From Dactylis glomerata (lineage: Eukaryota > Streptophyta > Magnoliopsida > Poales > Poaceae), in assembly GCA_007115705.1 (NCBI GenBank), contig QXEO01000143.1, forward strand, positions 1,951,874 through 2,015,873: 64,000 bases of DNA, read 5' to 3'. This document shows, one piece after another, positions 1 through 10,468 of this stretch. The notes beneath the pieces are model-generated. The model worked only from the letters and a program-made list of their open reading frames with translations. It was not told the DNA's origin and made no database searches. Positions within the stretch are counted from its first letter, which is position 1; each line of letters starts with the position of its first letter. A program made the position numbers and the translations under genes.

Positions 1-1689
1 CAGCTCTGAAGAAGCAGATAGACCAAAACAATGGATCTACCTGAAAGGGAACCAAAAAACTTTAGTTGGACCTCCACTTAAGACTTTTAATAAGCGACAT
101 TGTTGTAATAAATGTTTATGATCATAGCGACTTGTGGAATAATCGTACCTTTCGTTTGTATTAAAACTTGATTGCTTAATGAGTTGAATGCTTGTTAAAT
201 GTTTATTGATTGTATGGTGATTTGCCTTGAATCGTTGCTAACTGGTAGGAACATTCTTTAGAGTTTTCCACTCTATTCTTCTCCATGTTAAAAACCTAAA
301 CCCTACCCTAAAACTTAAACAGATGCGTCATCAAAGACAGAACAGCCTCAACAACTCTCAGATGGACTTACTAGTGCAGAGGATGATAGAAGCACATACC
401 CAGTTGACTCAAGTGGTAAACCAAAATATGATCAGCAGCAAGAGCAATGAGTTACCCCCAGGAGTGCAGCAACTGCTAGATGCGCATACCCACATTGTGC
501 AAATGGCATCTCGGACCATGACTAACAACAACAACAACAACGTATCGCCAAGTGACCCTAGCAATGACAAGCCCGAAGAACATGTTGTGACAAGAAACCA
601 AGTTTGCAAACTCTGTGGAGATATAGGACATATATCTAAGGAGTGTGAGGAGCAATGCCATAGTTGTGGAAGAGATCATTGTAATGAAGAATGCCGCTTG
701 TCGAGGGTTACGCATCTTTTGTGTGAAGGAACAAATCACGTCCTCGCAGAATGTCATCTCTACGCTATGGTGGATAAAGTGAATCAACAAGTCAAGCAGA
801 AGTTACATCAATCACTTAGGAAAGTAGGTGCTGAATTCGAGCCTAAGGAGGCGAAACATTTTGTCACCACCAAGAGAAACAACCCGAGCGGAAGACTACA
901 AGTAACCAAAAATAACCGCAAGAAGAGAGAAAGGTTTCCCCCAATCATAATGGAGTATGAGAAGCAAGAATTGGAAGATCTTCTAGCCCTGGAGAAGCCA
1001 AAGAAGAAGAAAGGTATCAGCCAAGTAGGAAAGGATCTCAGCCTTGTCACTTGTTACAAATGTGGCAACAAAGAAAAATTATGCAAATAAGTGTCCTGAG
1101 AAGTACTCAGAGCGCCAGTAAATAAGGACAACTGAAGGATGACACACTATAGTGGGATATGGTGACACATTGATGAGCAACCAACATAGAAGATGTCGTA
1201 TGCAACTGCTGTTTTGGAATAAATGTCATAAGGATATGTAAGGAGTGAAATAAGAAACTATGTGGTGTGGGTAGTACTCTCATGATGTAATAAGGTGGAA
1301 TGAAAATCTTCATGTATCTTTTCAAATAAATCTTTTATGCAGATCTCGCTCTTGTAATGTTGCTAATGCCCATAAGATGAGGTTGTATGGAAAGCAAATT
1401 TCGCCAAGGAAAAAGATCATCGAAGGATTCTACCACTTGTGAGATAATACCATATAGGAATTTTTCACGCAAACAATAGCGAAGGACTCGATAGAAGTTT
1501 CTCTAAAAAAAGTGTGCCTAATGGGCCCATGAAAGTTGTTTTTATCAAACTAGTGAGGTGACCAAGAGTTAATGTACGAGATGTACCAAACTGAAATTCA
1601 AGGTAACGATTGGGTGCGTTATGGATTGGCCCCCATGATGACTACTCAAATTGTTCGCTCTTGATATGAGGAATGGTAAATCTAGAGAG
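1..1689 (+). mobile_element. fragment of a non-autonomous gypsy-like internal domain
   Basis: This stretch carries one broken zinc-knuckle ORF (323-1090) flanked by AT-rich sequence without other coding content. The ORF has the same arrangement of knuckles as the proteins inside element C (25156-26004 and 41046-41936), so I infer an internal domain of a related but diverged non-autonomous LTR retrotransposon. No LTR end, PBS or PPT was found, and the element runs off the left edge. At 1690 it meets the end of a minus-strand LTR. From 1123 to 1689 I see nothing coding. Confidence 0.5.
323..1090 (+). pseudogene. zinc-knuckle (gag NC-like) protein, frameshifted at the C-terminus
   Basis: The 255-residue ORF starts with a Gln/Asn-rich segment (about 1-75, including an Asn run encoded by AAC repeats), then CCHC knuckles at 95-108 (C-x2-C-x4-H-x4-C) and 112-124 (x3 spacing). 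A degenerate knuckle at 131-144 has its first Cys replaced by His. Lys/Arg-rich stretches follow (about 195-205 and 226-231), and a last knuckle begins at Cys244-x2-Cys247 but is cut by an in-frame stop. One frame over, the DNA after about 1075 reads on as a plausible Asn-Lys-Cys-Pro-Glu-Lys tail ending at a TAA near 1122, so an indel has broken the fourth knuckle. CCHC knuckles bind nucleic acid in retroelement nucleocapsids; no capsid (retrotrans_gag) domain is visible. The function is inferred from the family only. Its closest relatives in the window are the element C proteins. Confidence 0.6.
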
Positions 1690-3111
1690 TGATGTCTACG
1701 CACGCGTCTGTTCTTGTAAACAGTGTTGGGCCTCCAAGTGCAGAGGTATGTAGAACAGCAGCAAGTTTCCCTTAAGTGGATCACCCAAGGTTTATCGAAC
1801 TCAGGGAGGAAGAGGTCAAAGCTATCCCTCTCAAGCAACCCTGCAATTATGATACAGAAAGTCTCTTGTGTCCCCAACACACCCAATACACTTGTCAGAT
1901 GTATAGGTGCACTAGTTCGGCGAAGAGATAGTGAAATACAAGTGGTAGTGATGATTATAAGTAGCAAATGTAATCTGAAATAAATATCGCTGCGAGCAAA
2001 CATGTAACAAAACAGGAAGTAAACGGTGTGCAATGCTTGGAAACAAGGCCTAGGGATCATACTTTCACTAGTGCACACACTCCCAACAAATATAACATAA
2101 TTGAACCAATAGATACTATCATCAATATGCAACTCAAAATAATTCTCCAATGGAAAACATACACTAATCATGCGTAGGGCTATGAAGCACTCCTCAAAGT
2201 CCGTATGTACCCAAACTAGATTGTCCTATGAACGCACTAGATGGTTCCAACAAACACCAACAATTCATAGAGACATTAACCAAAAAGATACACATGATGC
2301 ACACACTAGTCACCTTTACACCATGATAAGAGGTATCTCCGAAGAGTACAATAATAAAGCATAGGAGTAGCATAATATCTGAATAATAACATCTACCAAT
2401 TCAACTAGATACAAAGCTCACAATCACATAAAGATCACATCATGGGAGAGAGAGGTGAACCACATAGCTACCGGTAGAGCCCTCAGCCCTGGGGGAGAAC
2501 TACTCCCTCCTCATCATAGGAGACAACAAGGTTGATGGAGATGGCGGTGAGGTCGATGGATACGGCGGAGACGGCGATGGAGACCGATGGAGATGGCTCC
2601 GGGGCACTTCCCCATCCCAGCAGGTGCCGGAACAGAGACTTCTGTCCCCCGAAATTTATCTTCGATGGCGGTGGCGCTGCGGAACTGTTCTGGGAAAAAC
2701 GCCGATTTCTCTAGGGTTTTACGTCCCAAGGCTTTATATAGGCGAAGGGGCATCGTCAGGGGGCTGCCAGGGCGCCCTCACACGTAGGGGGCGCAGCCAG
2801 GGGCCAGGCCGCGCCGCCCTATTGTGTGGGGCCCTCATGGCCCCACTCTGTCTCCTCTTCAGTTCTCTGGAAGCTTCGGTGAATTTCTGGACGTTCGGCT
2901 TTTGTTTCGTCCAATTCCGAGAATATTTCCTATGTAGCTTTTCTGAAACACAAAAACAGCAGAAAACAGGGAACTGGCACTGTGGCATCTTGTCAATAGG
3001 TTAGTTCCGGAAATCGTATAAAAACGCCACGAAGTGTAACGAAACACAAGGCAAATGGTGTAAAAACAAGCATGGAGCATCAAAAATTATAGATACGTTC
3101 GAGACGTATCA
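1690..3111 (-). mobile_element. 3' LTR of an Athila-type gypsy element (Fatima-like, tentative)
   Basis: Read on the minus strand, the LTR runs from TGATACGTCTCGAACG (3111) to GTAGACATCA (1690). The PPT abuts its start (3112-3125), so this is the 3' LTR of an element whose body lies to the right. TATATAAA lies on the minus strand at 2733-2740, and a GC-rich segment lies about 50 bp upstream of it (about 2765-2830). The same family occurs in the opposite orientation as a clean solo LTR at 46822-48364. The matching 5' LTR is not in the window. Confidence 0.85.
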
Positions 3112-3125
3112 ACATCCCCAAGCTT
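3112..3125 (-). other. polypurine tract of the minus-strand Athila-type element
   Basis: On the minus strand AAGCTTGGGGATGT directly precedes the LTR start at 3111. This is the expected place for the plus-strand DNA synthesis primer. Confidence 0.75.
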
Positions 3126-3903
3126 AACTCCTGCTCGTCCTCGAGTAGGTAAGTGATAACAAAAGAAATAATTTTTGAGGTGACATGCACCATCACAACT
3201 TTGATCATATAGTTAAAGCATTGAGTGCTGAGATCAAAGAACTTAAAACATGGGCATGAAAGACATAATCTTGATAATAGAAACTTGGCAACCATGTTAT
3301 AACATGAAAAAGAACACAAACAAAAGATCATGAATAATGAAACAATGAAAGTCAAACGTGTGTTCAAATCATATGGAAAAACATAGTAAATGGTTTTCAG
3401 CTTGTCCCTCATGGAATAGCAAAACATAAATGCATAGGACACCTTCAAGTTTAAGAGGCAACTAGATACAAATAATTTAGGAACAAGTGAAACCATAGTC
3501 ATGAATCAATCAATGATAAACTTTGGGATAATGCACATTATACTCAGAATGACAACTATGCTCTCTTAGATGGTGCATAAAGGTAGAAGGTGGAGACTCA
3601 ACATAAAAGTAAAAGAAAGGCCCTTCGCGGAGGGAAGCAGGGATTAAACATGTGCTAGAGCTTTTCACTTGTAAAATAGAGAGATAAAAATTGGTTTTGA
3701 GAGGTGGTTGTCTTTGTCACCGACTGGCAATGGGGTTCTTACTATCTTCCATACAAAAATGAAGCAAGTTTTTGAGAGAGATTGGCACTTTTGTGCACTT
3801 TTATAAAGCTTGGCATTCCTCCCCACCTTTTTTCCTTTCACAAACCATGGCTAACCGATTCCATCGGGTGCCCACCAACATTCACATACCATGGAGGAGT
3901 GCC

Positions 3904-3938
3904 TTTTTTCTCTTTTTTTTCTTTTTTTTTTCTTTTTG
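3904..3938. repeat. T/C-rich low-complexity tract
   Basis: Runs of 8-10 T are interrupted by single C. The tract lies in the shared 3' non-coding module; a shorter version is at about 8742-8762 in the Sabrina-like element. Confidence 0.9.
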
Positions 3939-5696
3939 GAAATTAGCAATATGGAAGATAGCAAATCCGACCACTACGTCCTCATGAGCTAAAAACAGTG
4001 GCACAAAATGAGAAGTGTTTTGAAGGTTTTTGAAAGGTAGCACATGAAAATTTACTTGGAATGGTTTACAAATACCATGCATAGGAATTTATAGTGGACT
4101 CATTGGCAAACTTGGTTTTTGGGAGTTGGATGCACGAGTAGAGCTCATACTCAGTACAAAATGAGGGCTAGCAAAAGACTGGGGGCGACCAACTAAGAGA
4201 GCAATAACGGCCATAATCATGCATAGCGACAAAACATCATTGAAAGAAGCATAAAGTGGTATCACAAGTCAAAAACCAAATAATCATAGAGGCTATAGGC
4301 GACTTATTTTGTAGTCAACATGTGTAAGCATGTGCCAAGTCAACCCAAATAAAACATCAAAGGAGAAAACCAAATAAATGCTTCCATATAATAAAAACAA
4401 CGCATGATTTTTTTCAAAGGCTCATTAAGCAATCTCAGTCATTTGAGACAAGTCATGCTACAGCAAAAATCACTAAGCATACTATCAAAATGCAATCAAG
4501 CATGGCATGCAAAAGTCTAAGCCGCAGTCTAAACAAGCTCCTTTTTGTACCACTTTTTTGCATGAAACTTTTTCTCTTTTCCAACACCATTCGAACCGTT
4601 TTCAAAACAACTCTTTTGAGGAAAACCAACATAGACCAGAGGTCCAAATACACCTTGATGCAAAGATAAAACAAGATCTGAACAAAAATCAAGGCGAAAA
4701 ACAAAGGCTAAATGCAGTAGCAGAAAAAGAGAACACTCGTTGAACGATAAGAGTGAAAACTAGAGTGTTCTTGGCAATGAAAAACGAAGTTCATCTCCTC
4801 CAAAAAGAACATGATGTGATCCAACCACTTATTATAGCAAACAAAACAAAAGAAAACTGAAAGCAAAAGTAAAGACGCTCCAAGAAAAACGCATAGTGCA
4901 TGAAGCAATAAAAATATAGTGTATTGAAAGGTGACCTGATTTTTGCCGATGAAGAAGGGGGTGCCTCGGGGCATCCCCAAGCTTTGATGCTTGTACTTCT
5001 TGGATATTTCTTGAGGTGCATGGGCATCCCCAAGCTTGAGCTTTTGTCCATTCTTCATCTCATCTCATCATTCTCCAATCCCTACACTTGAAAACTTCCT
5101 TCATACAAAACTAAACACAATTCTATTAGCAACATTAGTGTAAGCATAGTAATGAATCAACCCTTTTTTGCTTCAGGTTTCAACTCAAAACCACTACATA
5201 TAAAGTATATACTACTGTAGCAACTTCCCCAAAAGTTCCGTGATCAAAAGAACTCAAAAAGAAAGCGATAAAGCGGCAAACATAAATATTGGCAGAAATC
5301 TGTCAAAACAGAACAGCTGACAAAGGTCGAATTTTTAGAGGGTTTTCTGTTGCTCAAATTAAAAAGTGTTCAACTAATGAAAGTTTGGATATAACCTGGG
5401 GCATATGCACAAGAAATCGCAGGTCCAAAAGATATACAGAAAATTTTCACGAATTTTTACGGTGCAGCACCGAAAACTGTTTTAGGACAGCAACATCCCC
5501 AAATCTTACCTCACTCAAATTAGAGGCTTCTCTTGGCACAACAACGAAATAAAAAGGATAAGGAGCGGTTATTACAGTAGTAATAACTTCCAAGACTCAA
5601 ATAAAAGAAAACGTACTAAAAATAAATAATGGGTTATCTCCCAAGAGTGCTTTTCTTTAATGCCTTTGAGCTAGGCGCAGTAATTTGCAAAGATGC

Positions 5697-6427
5697 TCAT
5701 GTGGGCGCCATATAAAAGCTTGAGGCAAAGGTGCCATATAGGAACTTAAAGCAATAGAGAGCATCAAAAAGCAAATATGAAACACATTTAAATCTAAACC
5801 ACTTCCTATGAAAAATAGTCTTGTAAAGAGACAAGTCATGAAAGCGCAAAGCAAAAAGCATAGGAAGGCAAAACAAGTATAACTTCAAGAATTGCAACAT
5901 AAAGAGGGGAAACTCAATATTGTTGAGATCCATCAAACCACGTTTCCCTCTCTCATAATAACTTTTAGTAGCATCATGAATAGAACTAACAATATAACTA
6001 TCACATAAAGCATCCCTATCATGAACCACATGCATAAAAGAATTAATACTCCCCACATGAACAATCATAGTAGGAGCAAATTCAACAGAATAATTATTCT
6101 CATCACCATAATCATCAAAAACAGGAGGCATATTGTAATCATAACTATTTTTCTCCTCAAAAGTAGGTGAACTGAAAATATAATACTCATCATCATAACC
6201 ATTATAAACTAGAGGTTCAGTATCATCACAAGCTAGAGAACAGCTATTTCTCAAAGCATATTCATCAAACATATCATCATAAGAAGGAACATGGATAGTA
6301 CTAATGGTACAACAATTATTAATCTTAGAATCGGTACCAAAAAGATTTTCAATATCAAAAGAAGAGTGTTTTTCCCAATCATGATCACTAACATAGGTAA
6401 CAGGCATAGGAACATCACATAGGGGAG
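5697..6427 (-). pseudogene. accessory ORF of the Athila-type element, N-terminus cut off by an LTR
   Basis: About 243 residues of minus-strand coding sequence end at a stop at 5697. The upstream part is replaced by the Sabrina-like LTR at 6428, so the apparent start inside that LTR is an artefact of fusion. The visible protein is acidic and Tyr/Asp-rich in its first two thirds. Its last third has two hydrophobic Leu/Phe-rich stretches that could be membrane segments. I recognise it as the kind of ORF repeatedly found 3' of gag or pol in wheat Athila-type elements, sometimes compared with env-like ORFs, but I see no cleavage site or signal that would establish a function. A typical post-ORF motif (CTTGGGAGATAACCC on the minus strand, near 5636-5650) follows, as it does after the protease ORF of element A. 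Confident as an element ORF, not confident about role. Confidence 0.6.
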
Positions 6428-7932
6428 TGATGACCCACAAGTATAGGGGGTGTATCGTAGTACTTTCGATAAATAAGAGTGTCGAACCCAACGAGGAGCA
6501 GAAGGTGTTGATGAGCAGTTTTGATCAAGGAATCACTGTAAATACTAGCAAACAGGTTTTCAGGGGTATTTGGTAATACGAGTAAATAAAGTGCGAGTAA
6601 ATAAAAGACAGTAGTAACAATTGCAGCAAGTGGCCCAATCCTTTATTCAGCAAAGGACAAGCCAGTTGTGTTCTTATAATAACCAAACGTTCTCGAGGAC
6701 ACGCGGGAGTTTCTGTCAAGAGCTTTCGCTTCATAGAGCCAATAGTATTTATTGGTTTGATAGGTGTTATGGGGGTGAACCTGTGCTAGCGCACTACCCT
6801 TACTAGGATAAATACACACTTGTGATTATACCCCTTGCAAGCATCCGCAAATACAAGAAAGTAATTAAGATAAATCTAACCACAGCCTTAAACTCTAAGA
6901 TCCTATGCTCCCTGGTGCAATGGTTTCCCAACGGAGGTTTAGGTTTCTGTCACTCCAGCAACCCCACAATCGGTAGCCAAATACATAATGCATCTCACTA
7001 GGCCCATAAATGGTGAAGTATCATGTAGTCGACGTTCACATGACACCACTAGTGAAATAGCACCACAACAATATCAAACCATTAAATATTTCTCAACAAT
7101 AATTCACTACTAACATCTTGACTTCTCCCATGTCCTCAAGAACTAAACGAACTACTCACAAGACATCATATGGATCATGATCAGAGATGAAATAATGGTA
7201 AATAACAATCTGAACATAAACCTTAACTCAACGGTTCCACTCAATAGCATCAACTACAAGAGTAATCAACACCGGGAAAGTTTCCCCTATGAATATAACA
7301 AGATCCAACTCAAGATGTTACAGCGGGATGGCGTGGTGATGGTGGAGATGAAGGTGCTGGTGATGGAGATGGTGATGATGATCCCGATGAAGTCTGGTGT
7401 GATGGTGATAACGATGGCGACGATCTCCCCTCTCCGGGAAGGAATTTCCCCGGCAGAATTCTGCCTACCGGAGAGCTTTTTCTCTCTGGTGTTCTCCGCC
7501 CCGCAGAGGCGGCTGTGTCTAACTCTGAGCCCCCCCTTTGACTTAGGTTTTTCAGGGACGATGATGTACGCAGAGGGGCGAGACCAGAGGTGGGCCAGGG
7601 TGGCCTCACGTAGGGCCCGCGCGGCCAGGGGTGGGCCCGCGCCGCCCTGGCGTGGGGCCCCCCTGGCTCCTCTCGACTCCTCCTTCTAGCTTCCTGAGTC
7701 TTCTGGAAAATATAATTTCTGGGTATTTTTCTGGAATTTTCCTGATCTTCAAAATATGGTCTCTTGATGGTCCTTTTTCCAGCAGAATCCTGACTCTGGC
7801 AGCAACTCCTCCGACGATCATCAAACATGTGAAAGCAAAGGAAATAACATAAGTATCATATCTAAATATGAAATATATCAATGAATAACAGTAAATTATG
7901 ATACAAAATAGTGATGCAAATTGGACGTATCA
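6428..7932 (-). mobile_element. 3' LTR of the Sabrina-like element
   Basis: 1505 bp, TGATACGTCC to GTCATCA on the minus strand. It contains GAT/GGT-rich repeats (about 7320-7420) and a GC-rich segment GCGCGGCCAGGGG...CCCGCGCC (about 7617-7660) also seen in other LTR families here. Confidence 0.9.
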
Positions 7933-7946
7933 ACCCCCCCAAGCTT
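7933..7946 (-). other. polypurine tract of the Sabrina-like element
   Basis: AAGCTTGGGGGGG on the minus strand, next to the LTR start at 7932. Confidence 0.8.
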
Positions 7947-9629
7947 AGACCTCGCTTGTCCCCAAGCGAAAACTAAACTCGGTAAACATGACCACAGGTT
8001 TATGGAGTGAAGTGTCGATAATCAAAATACGGACAAGAAGCATCACATTCACTAAGGCACAAATTATAATAGACAGCAACTTCCCTTTATAAGACATAGA
8101 CTTGCAATAGGTAAAAGGGAATCACATGTAAAGATGCACAAGGTAAATTATAATTGGCAATGGCAAACCTTAATTCTTGGTCAAAGAATGGAGAACAAAC
8201 TATTCTCTCTTTTAAACGGAGCCTTTTAAAACAGAGCTAATATAGCAAAGACTATATGCTCAACAAAGTAAACTTTTGTATTCATAGAAAGCTTTCAATG
8301 ATATATTCCTTTAGACAAAAGCATTATACAAAACAAGGAAGATAAGAAACATGATTAAACGGATCAACATATGGATGAGTGAAACATAACAACTCAGATG
8401 CTTGCTTTAGATAGAGGGAAATAGGTTGACTCAACATAAAAGTAAAAGATAGGCCCTTCGCAGAGGGAAGCAGGGATTAAACATGTGCTAGAGCTTTTCA
8501 TTTGTAAAACAGAGGTAAAAATTGTTTTGAGAGGTGGTTGCTTTTGTCAACGACTAGCAACGGAGTTCTTGATATCTTCCATACTAAACAAGTGAGAGCG
8601 GTTCCGAGATGTTTGATTAATTGGCACTTTGGTGCTTTTTTATAGCTTTGCACTCCTCCCCACCTTTTTCCTTTCTCAAACCATGGCTAACCGATTCCAT
8701 CGGGTGCCGACCAACTTTCACATTCCATTGGAGGAGTGCCTTTTTTCTTTCTTTTTTCTTTTTAAGATTATAATGGTCTGACCAGCTCCCTTGCAAAATT
8801 AATGACGAGCAGATGAAGCTGCCTAGTCAAGGGGTACTTAATTTAGTATGGAAGATAACAAACCCATCCACTACGTCCTCATGAGCTAAAAACAGTGGCA
8901 CAAAAATGAGGAGTGTTTGAAGGTTTTTGAAAGGTAGCACATGCAAATTTACTTGGAATGGCTTGAAATACCATGCATAGGAATTTATAGTGGACTCTTT
9001 GGAAATGACTTGGCTTTTGGGAATTGGATGAACGAGAAGTATTCCCTCTCAGTACAGGTCTTTGGCTAGCAAGGTTGGGTAGCAAGCATAAGAGTTGCAT
9101 GAAACAAACAAACATACATATAATAAGAACAATCATGCAAACTCCCTTGAAGGTACAACGATTTTAACTTTAAGAATAACAATACTTATAAGCCAATCAT
9201 AAGGGAAAACTGAAGTGATGTAACTGCAAGCCCTTCTTTATTCTTTTCTACTCAAACCTCAAGGTAAAGTTGCTACTAACCAAGCTAGGTTTGCCAAAAC
9301 CAACTAAATCTACTCATGCTCCCAATGTGATACCAATACCAATCAACAAGACTAATCATATAAGAGAGATTGCAGACTAACATAAAGTGTGCGAAAAGTA
9401 AACGATAAAACTTCTCATTAATATTTTATTACCGCAACTCACACCAAGGGATACATAGATAACCAACTAGGGAGGATACTTCCAAACTGCAAACTATTCT
9501 ATAAGATAACTTCTCCATTCATGATATGACACTACTTGAAAAGTAAATAAGCAAAAAGGTAATGATGTGATACCGCGGCACCCCCCCAAGCTTGGAACAA
9601 GCCAAGGGGATGCCTAAACCGATGATGAA
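7947..9629 (-). other. 3' non-coding region of the Sabrina-like element
   Basis: No convincing ORF. It contains the module shared with the neighbouring element (about 8428-8995) and a second PPT-like run at about 9582-9597 (AAGCTTGGGGGGG on the minus strand), just downstream of the coiled-coil ORF. Confidence 0.6.
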
Positions 9630-10130
9630 TTACTCCTTTGGTGGTGGCAGTGGGACTTCATCGTTGTCGTACTTCCAAGGCAGAGGTCCTCCATCAAAGA
9701 AGGATGTCTTGGTCTCCAAAATCCTGAAACTTGCAGCAGCACTCATTTGTTGAAATCTAGCTTCATACTCACAATTTTGGTTATGCACGTCGTAGAGTTG
9801 TGCTTGTAATTGGCTAGTAGTCTCTTGGAGTGAGAGGACATCCTTCCAAAGCTCTGTAGTCTCTTTCTTGTACTTGGCGACAAGCTCTTGATTAATCCTG
9901 TAGATAATGTCCACCTCGCGTTCTGCCATCTTCTTGTATTTGAAAACTTCCTGTTCCAATGCTTCCATCCTTGCTTCGAGACTCCCTTCTCCCTTGGGTC
10001 CTTGAACATCTTTAATCTGCAACTCCCCATCCTTGAGTGACAACTCCTTCAGATGCATCTTCAGCTCCCTCATATACGGATTGATGGAATCCGCAGGAGG
10101 GTTCTCTTTAGATGAACCAGACGAAGACAT
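9630..10130 (-). CDS. coiled-coil accessory ORF of the Sabrina-like element
   Basis: 166 residues if started at the Met at 10130, just after the promoter-like segment. An in-frame extension to 10358 exists, but it crosses the GC-rich hairpin and TATA-like sequence and so is probably untranslated. The protein has a Ser-rich start (1-10), then a Glu/Lys/Leu/Gln heptad-like stretch at about 50-130 that should form a coiled coil, and a Pro-rich end. There are no catalytic or zinc motifs and no signal peptide. It lies 338 bp downstream of the polyprotein stop in the position of additional ORFs of Athila-type elements. Coiled coils often mediate self-association, but I cannot assign a function. It might be expressed from its own promoter (see 10225-10342). 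Confidence 0.65.
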   Translation of the reverse strand: MSSSGSSKENPPADSINPYMRELKMHLKELSLKDGELQIKDVQGPKGEGSLEARMEALEQEVFKYKKMAEREVDIIYRINQELVAKYKKETTELWKDVLSLQETTSQLQAQLYDVHNQNCEYEARFQQMSAAASFRILETKTSFFDGGPLPWKYDNDEVPLPPPKE

Positions 10131-10224
10131 TATAACTCCAAAGCCGAGGGCAATCCCTGACAGATACGGCTCGAAACAAAACACGATGAGAAAACGATAT
10201 ACAGACCTCGGGGACTCCGGGGGG

Positions 10225-10342
10225 TTAAATAGGCGAAAATTATACATCGAAACGAAGTCACAGGAGGAAACAGGGACGGAAACGAGTTTCGGGGTGTTCT
10301 CACACCCAGGTGGCGCGGCCAGGGGTGGGCCCGCGCCACCTG
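10225..10342 (-). promoter_or_regulatory. promoter-like segment upstream of the accessory ORF
   Basis: On the minus strand a GC-rich hairpin (arms CAGGTGGCGCGG, 10307-10318 and 10331-10342) is followed about 75 bp later by CGCCTATTTAA (TATA-like at 10225-10231). The ORF ATG is about 95 bp further on. The solo LTR at 46822-48364 has the same order: GC-rich GGTGGCGCG segment, then CGCCTATATAAAGCC. I infer a second internal promoter; this is untested. Confidence 0.4.
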
Positions 10343-10468
10343 TGTGTGAGACACACACAGACTCTTTTTCCTCCCCTTTTTCGTCTCGTGATTTTTCATA
10401 TTTAGTAAAAACAGCAAAAATATTAAAGGAAGAACTTTTCGCGAAACTTTTCTGACTAGAACGGTTAC

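Larger units (their letters stand above)
3112..6427 (-). mobile_element. 3' internal region of the Athila-type element, truncated at 6427
   Basis: Between the PPT and the accessory ORF (5697-6427) lie about 2.5 kb of apparently non-coding DNA. It includes a T/C-rich low-complexity tract (3904-3938) and two further copies of the PPT-like motif AAGCTTGGGGATGCCC on the minus strand (near 4970-4985 and 5022-5040). About 3595-4090 aligns with about 8428-8995 inside the Sabrina-like element, so the two families share a 3' non-coding module. The region ends abruptly at the Sabrina-like LTR (6428). Its expected continuation does not appear beyond 16827. Confidence 0.75.

Noticed and set aside
1569..2171. 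200-codon minus-strand ORF near the left edge
   Set aside because: It overlaps the end of the minus-strand LTR; the corresponding part of the solo LTR at 47890-48360 does not keep the same frame.
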